Source: Agelas oroides (lineage: Eukaryota; Porifera; Demospongiae; Agelasida; Agelasidae). Taken from it: a stretch of DNA of 64,000 bases. Positions 58,965 to 64,000 of this stretch are shown piece by piece; within the stretch, counting starts at the first letter, position 1; each line of letters opens with the position of its first letter. Made by a program: the position numbers and the translations under genes. The stretch is from assembly GCA_949130485.1 (NCBI GenBank), contig OX422183.1, positions 31,962,640 to 32,026,639 on the forward strand. Direction: 5' to 3'. Below the pieces are notes generated by a model. It was given only the letters and a program-made list of their open reading frames with translations. It made no database searches and was not told the origin of the DNA.

Positions 58965-59096
58965 GGAGGGAAATTATCACAGTTAACCCCCACCTGTTGT
59001 ATAGGCAAAACATAGCCTCGTACCCAGGCTCTCGGTGCATGGGTGGGTACCAAGAGCCTGGATACGAGACTAAGGCAAAACTATACTAGGTGGGAC
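58965..59096. repeat. CACAGTTAACCCCCACCTG element with foldback insertion
   Basis: Third copy of the 7,557 repeat, interrupted at ATAGGCAAAAC by the element at 59,012-59,072. Confidence 0.9.
59012..59072. mobile_element. TAGCCTCGT foldback element, 61 bp
   Basis: Ends TAGCCTCGTACCCAGGCTCT and AGAGCCTGGATACGAGACTA (2 mismatches in 20). AGGCAAAAC is duplicated on both sides. Intact repeat copies at 7,597 and 7,859 show the empty site TATAGGCAAAACTATAC. Confidence 0.96.
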
Positions 59097-59628
59097 TTAA
59101 TTTTCATTGCACATGCAATGAAAACGACCACTGCCTAAAATTTGAGAAATAGCTCACTGCCCAGTTCATTCAAGTGCAAAGAAAATAATATCTGGAGTCA
59201 TACCACTTGCCACAGATATGTCAGAGCGATGTGCAATGCAGGAAACGACATCACACAGTCATAATAATCATCACTGCCATTTACAGTACTGAAGTGCAGC
59301 AGTGAATGCACGTAGTGAGTCAAACCTGCATGTGTTTATCATTGCCTATTTGGGTAGAAACCTTATGCAATACCACACGTAACCGCCATTTATGCAACCC
59401 AAAATGGTGGCGTAGTATCCGGCTTTCCGTCCACTATCCATTTCACATTTAGATACGTCAGGTGATGACGTCAATTGCTATTTTAAGCACTGAAAACACC
59501 GTCCTGCATTTATCCAACAGTTTGGGAACATGCATACAAAGTAGGTATGTGTTAGTTGACCATTTCATAACCCATGCAACTTCAGCATACTCAAGTACAC
59601 TGAGATGTTTGAGAAATAGTGATAAAAT
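59097..59628. other. No gene seen
   Basis: No coding exon or repeat clearly supported. Confidence 0.4.
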
Positions 59629-59692
59629 CTCATTCCCAGGCTCTCCCCCTCCTGAGTGGAGAGCCTGGGAACGAGGCTATGAATGAGGCTAT
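59629..59692. mobile_element. TAGCCTCGT foldback element, short
   Basis: CTCATTCCCAGGCTCTCC and GGAGAGCCTGGGAACGAGGC are inverted arms; an extra ATGAATGAGGCTA follows the right end. Confidence 0.75.
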
Positions 59693-60029
59693 GTGGCCCT
59701 CACTAACAAAATTAATGCTACCCTTCTGACCGGCCACCTGGCTGCTGTCTTTCTCCAACTCACTCCAGAACTGCACCTCACCAGAGACTCGATCATGTAG
59801 GGTTGAACGTAGGACTTGATACTCCTCAGCTGCTCTTCGCACCGAATAGCCCCCTGTAGTTACAGTTTCTTTAATTGATCCAAGGTCCAAGTCGTATACT
59901 GATGAGGCCAGCCATGAGTTTCGAGGAGGATGCATGATGGGGAGCAGCACATGCAGCTGATGCACAAGGCCTGCATGGCATTGGCCTTGTGGGTGACTTT
60001 ACATAACATGTATATATGCTTGCAGTCAG

Positions 60030-60358
60030 CATTCACTACTACCCTTCCTCATTCACTACTACCCTTCATCATTCACTACTACCCTTCCTCATTCACTACT
60101 ACCCTTCATCCTTCACTAATACCCTTCATCATTCACTACTACCCTTCCTCATTCACTATTACCCTTCATCATTCACTACTACCCTTCCTCATTCACTACT
60201 ACCCTTCCTCATTCACTATTACCCTTCATCATTCACTACTACCCTTCATCATTCACTATTACCCTTCATCATTCACTACTACCCTTCATCATTCACTACT
60301 ACCCTTCCTCATTCACTACTACCTTTCATCCTTCACTAATACCCTTCATCATTCACTA
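60030..60358 (+). repeat. 20-bp minisatellite
   Basis: About 16 copies of ATTCACTACTACCCTTCATC with CCTC/CATC and TAT/TAC variants. Confidence 0.95.
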
Positions 60359-60383
60359 AGATGTAATTTTGTTTGACAATTTC

Positions 60384-60455
60384 AGTCTTGTTCCCAGGCC
60401 CCACCCAGCTTTCTGTCACTCGCAGTCACGCACAGGGAGAGGCTGGGAATGAGGC
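60384..60455. mobile_element. TAGCCTCGT foldback element, decayed
   Basis: TCTTGTTCCCAGGCCCC and GGCTGGGAATGAGGC form the degraded inverted ends. Confidence 0.6.
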
Positions 60456-61008
60456 GAACACATTTTGTCAATCCACTAACTATTATTAAGTCTCATCCCC
60501 AGACTCTTGATTCTGCCTGGACAGATGTGATGAGATGGCAAAACAAACATGATAAAAGTATAGAAAATCATCTGTGATGAAATAATTATATGCCAGCAAA
60601 CTAACACCAGGTACTGCAATGCCACACATAACTTGCGTATGCACACAACTTTCTCTTGAGAGCAACACACTAGTTCATATATACACACATAACAACACTA
60701 TAAATCTCCTGTGTACAATGCCCTGTATAATTATATAACTTTTTGTTATAAACTTTGTTATATACAATCAATAATACAGTTTGGATTTGGTCACACACGG
60801 ACTGTAGAAGAGAGAAAAGTGGTGTTTTTTCAAACTGCAGGCTCATGAGAGCAACCATCTGCTTCATCTAGTTTCAGGTAGTTGTTGATAGAATGGATGT
60901 AAGCAAAAAGTACTTTTATCACTTTTTCGTTGCCATAGGAACATGGTCAGTGGGAGGCATCTTATAGATGAACTGGTTCACAGGGCATTAAGAAAGTTAC
61001 CAAAACTC

Positions 61009-61092
61009 AGCCTCATTCCCAGGCCCTCGCCCAGCTTCCCGTCGCTTGCAGTATGGTTAAGCGAAAGTGACGGGAAACTGGGAACAAGGCTA
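61009..61092. mobile_element. TAGCCTCGT foldback element
   Basis: AGCCTCATTCCCAGGCCC ... GGGAACAAGGCTA, with inner CCCAGCTTCCCGTCGCTTGC and its mirror GCGAAAGTGACGGGAAACTG. CAAAACTC is present on both sides. Confidence 0.8.
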
Positions 61093-62040
61093 CAAAACTC
61101 TCACTTTTGACCACCTAGGGATCATGCTCTGAACACCTCAAAACCATCTTTAAACTGTTCTAGACTGATTTTGACGACATTTTATTGAGGACTTGGAATG
61201 TGAACCCTCCAAAACTGTCTTGGATAGATTGTGACAAACCCTGCCTCATACCCAGGCCGTTGTAGTGAGCTTGGGACCGAAGCATGTAAGCAACACAAGT
61301 TGAGAGGAGCTGAAGGAATGAGGCTGATTGTTTTTTTTTCTCCTTACCCATGGATAAAGGTAAATATAACCCTTGATTCGCATCACTTCTAGCAAATCAT
61401 GTTTTTCTCTAACCTGCATCAAATTTGGTGGAATACTTCCACCAGTTCTGGTTCCTTGTTCAAAGGTACCCACAATTACTATCTAATTGCACATTTTTGT
61501 GTTGCATATATACAAGTTTTAATAGTAGTACATGCACAAAAGTACAAAAACAAAAATTGATTGCATAAGTTATTGATCAAGATTGGATGAGGTTTTGCTA
61601 ATGAATTGAGATGAGATGCGATGAGTTGTGTGATGTCAGAATTCTTCACTGATATGCATGCACAAGCAAAGGTGAATTCTGGCATGTTTTTTAATGGTAA
61701 TACTGTCTTTTGACTGATTACAATCATTAAATGTTGCATAAAAGTTTAATAGCATTACAAAAAGTACAAAGATGGAATGAAGATCATTTTACATTGAATT
61801 GAGATGGGTCAGGGTTCATGATGTTTGAGGTAAGTTGAGATGAGCTATGATAACAGAATTCTTCAATGATACGTTCATGTATGCACAGAGAAAGTTAAAC
61901 ACTAAATGTAATGTACAGTACACTAGCTTTTCTCAGTCTGTCTGATCTCTCTGAGTTCAACAACATCCTCACTGTCTCTCGACAAATCACGCCCAAATTG
62001 TACCCTGAACTGCAGCCTGTGTAGGAACATATACTCTTCT
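61093..62040. other. No gene seen
   Basis: AT-rich. Diverged duplicated bits with TGAATTGAGATGRG-type sequence near 61,600 and 61,795. No supported gene. Confidence 0.4.
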
Positions 62041-62044
62041 ACAG

Positions 62045-62100
62045 TAGCCTCATTTCCAGCCTCTCCCCCTCCTTGCAGGGAGAGCCTGGGAACGAGGCTA
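62045..62100. mobile_element. TAGCCTCGT foldback element, 56 bp
   Basis: TAGCCTCATTTCCAGCCTCT ... AGAGCCTGGGAACGAGGCTA, with perfect 9-bp duplication CTTCTACAG (62,036-62,044 and 62,101-62,109). Confidence 0.95.
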
Positions 62101-62124
62101 CTTCTACAGTGTATGCACTATCTC

Positions 62125-62435
62125 TAGCCTCGTTCCCAGGCTCCCTGGAACAAAATAGGACTAAAACAGAAAGGCAACGTTTTGCGTGTTGTTCAACCAA
62201 CTATGCGTTCAATGCTCGGACGGGTGTGTATGATATTCAACCCCTGATAACTAGATACATGTAGTAAGTTGGCCGCTACCTTCACTCTTTTTCCTGTTCT
62301 GAGTCTCGGGTACGCCCACGTTCAATTAAGGTCTCCCGACCCCTGCTTCTCACGTGAGAAAAAATACCAGGCTCTCCACGCCTGCACAACTTCAATGTTG
62401 CCGTTCCGGAGTGTGGGAGCCTGGGAACAAGGCTA
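62125..62435. mobile_element. TAGCCTCGT foldback element, 311 bp
   Basis: Ends TAGCCTCGTTCCCAGGCTCC and GAGCCTGGGAACAAGGCTA, with perfect 9-bp duplication CACTATCTC (62,116-62,124 and 62,436-62,444). The interior is nearly the same as in 36,093-36,457. Confidence 0.95.
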
Positions 62436-62939
62436 CACTATCTCAAGGATGACCTTACCAGAGACCATATTTGTCATGAATCGCTGCTAAAAGTGACCGG
62501 GAGATGGGGACTGCTATCTCATGCAAGAAAGGCAGTCAGGTGACTGGCCATCTCGAAGGTAGCATCTCTTCATGCAGCTGTTCTTCCCATGTTTGAAAAC
62601 CGTTGCTATGAGCAATGCATTACAAATATAAGACGTTCATGTATGCTATCTCGTGCACAGAATATGGACGGTAGCCTTGTTCTACCTACCAAGTTGAAGA
62701 TCATAGTATACCCCTCCAACCGTTTGCATGCTTCTGAAAATGTTTCCGGAAGCAGCCTCCTACCAGACTCTAGACCCTTTACTCTGGCTTCCAAAACAGA
62801 TGTTATTATGTACGAAACCTGATTTTGACTTGAGCAAGCAACCAGACTTGGTAGAAAGATTTACAAACCAAATTCAGTACCTTTATTGCTAAAAAACAGA
62901 ACATGGGGAGGAGCCTCAGTACGAGGCTAGAACATATAT

Positions 62940-63105
62940 GTAATGCAATGGAAACAGAAATAATTAATTATGTAATGTAATGGAAATAATTAATTATGTA
63001 ATGTAATGGAAATAATTACTTATGTAATGTAAGTGAAAATAAATGATTGTATAGTGTACTGTAAGTAGTGACAAAACTATGTAATGTAATAAATATGTTC
63101 TATAT
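62940..63105 (+). repeat. AT-rich tandem repeat
   Basis: Three to four units of TATGTAATGTAATGGAAATA with AATTA additions. Confidence 0.85.
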
Positions 63106-63224
63106 ATATATGTAATTTAATAGTGGCAATAACAATTCCCTAGTTCTGATAAATGATCATTGGAGAAAACGAAATTGAGAGTTGAACTACGGATGTATAC
63201 TATCTATCCTCTGCTCCAATGCCA

Positions 63225-63298
63225 GAGCTCCAGTGGCTCAGTTGGTAAGAGCATTTGACCAGAATTTAGAAGATCCCGGTTCGAATCCTGGCTAGATC
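63225..63298 (+). repeat. tRNA-like SINE head
   Basis: TGGCTCAGTTGGTAAGAGCA (D arm pairs GCTC/GAGC) and CCCGGTTCGAATCCTGG (good B box, T arm with one mismatch). The acceptor stem pairs in only 4 of 7 positions and the anticodon loop lacks T33, so a working tRNA is unlikely. Confidence 0.6.
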
Positions 63299-64000
63299 TT
63301 ATTTTCATTTTATATACGATTATTCACAGATTTTGTTAACACGATTTTCTAGCCTATAGATTTTATACCAAATTCGGTAAATATTTTCTACCAGTTTTGG
63401 CTCCTATACTTTGTGTATCTTACCATTTATCAAAGGTTAAAGGTCAATCTTACCTATGATATTTTAGCTTCATTAACCATCTCCTCATCTCCATGACGAC
63501 AAGTCGAGACAAGAGCTGGAAAGGTCATTGATTGCACTCTAGTAATCATCATACATTTAGTAAAGTTTGATGCAACTTTTTCAAATAAATATACCTTATT
63601 AAATGAGTTAGCATGTGATATACATGTACACGTGTATACCCTAACATATACCATAGTCTCGCGAAAGAGCACCCATGGGCGGAGCACCTTACAAGCCTGC
63701 CAAAGAGGAGGGTGGGCGCTCTTTTGAGTGTTTCCACATTTAACCATGAAAGAGTGCCCATGCCATGTTTACAGCGACTCAATGCCCTTGAAACAAATAA
63801 TTGGACAAACAATAACGTACAACGGAATCACCAGCGGCTTCGAAGTCGAGTCCTGACAGCACAACAACACTCTAAACGACACGAAGTCACCGTGAGCATG
63901 GTGTAGCTCGCAGTGCGCACCGCATTAGCTACATGTACGTCTGTCTATGCAAAGATGCCTTGTAGTAACTTTTGGTGAAGTATAACACGAGGTTTCTTAC
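63299..64000. other. No gene seen
   Basis: TCTCGCGAAAGAGC at 63,657 recurs near 20,758 and is mirrored by GGGCGCTCTTTTGAG at 63,714, suggesting a short TIR element. No supported coding exon to the window end. Confidence 0.4.

Noticed and set aside
63225-63298. tRNA gene
   Set aside because: A and B boxes are good, but the acceptor stem pairs poorly and T33 is missing; a second similar sequence at 1,324 shows it is a repeat family.

Overview
The window looks like repeat-rich nuclear DNA of an early-branching marine invertebrate. A sponge or cnidarian is my best guess, but nothing here fixes the species. The reasons are metazoan-type genes with GT-AG introns, a selenoprotein with in-frame TGA read as selenocysteine, abundant short terminal-inverted-repeat (TIR) elements, tRNA-like SINE heads and many mini- and microsatellites. 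No bacterial operon, CRISPR array, rRNA or intact tRNA gene was seen.

Layout. Positions 1-43,100 are a gene-poor mosaic of miniature transposons, often nested in one another, tandem duplications and minisatellites. The only protein-like traces there are three short fragments: a FLYWCH-type exon with splice sites at 5,321-5,438 (+), and two related transposon-like ORF remnants at 6,560-6,703 (-) and about 33,530-33,726 (-). Positions 43,181-55,569 (-) hold a complete 19-coding-exon mitochondrial-type thioredoxin reductase (TXNRD2-like). I reconstructed it exon by exon with continuous phase; it encodes 520 residues and ends in Gly-Cys-Sec-Gly style (here Ala-Cys-Sec-Gly). Its introns are bloated by pyrimidine-rich (coding strand) satellites, a 1.7-kb 24-bp minisatellite and nested foldback elements. 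Positions 55,923-58,601 (+) hold an intronless 892-codon homologue of gamma-secretase-activating protein (GSAP/pigeon). The two genes are divergent, with 353 bp between their start codons. Positions 58,602-64,000 return to repeats.

The main repeat theme is a family of foldback elements with ends TAGCCTCGT...ACGAGGCTA. They repeatedly sit between 9-bp direct duplications, which points to Mutator-like (MULE) transposition. Many local satellites in the window, including the giant one in the TXNRD2 intron, look as if they grew from the end sequence of this family. A second common family has ends CAAGAGCGCATAAGAACG, with at least 11 copies and two carrying nested inserts.

Functionally, the reductase would regenerate mitochondrial thioredoxin with NADPH, while GSAP-family proteins act on gamma-secretase in vertebrates. 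Their adjacency suggests a shared promoter, not a shared pathway.
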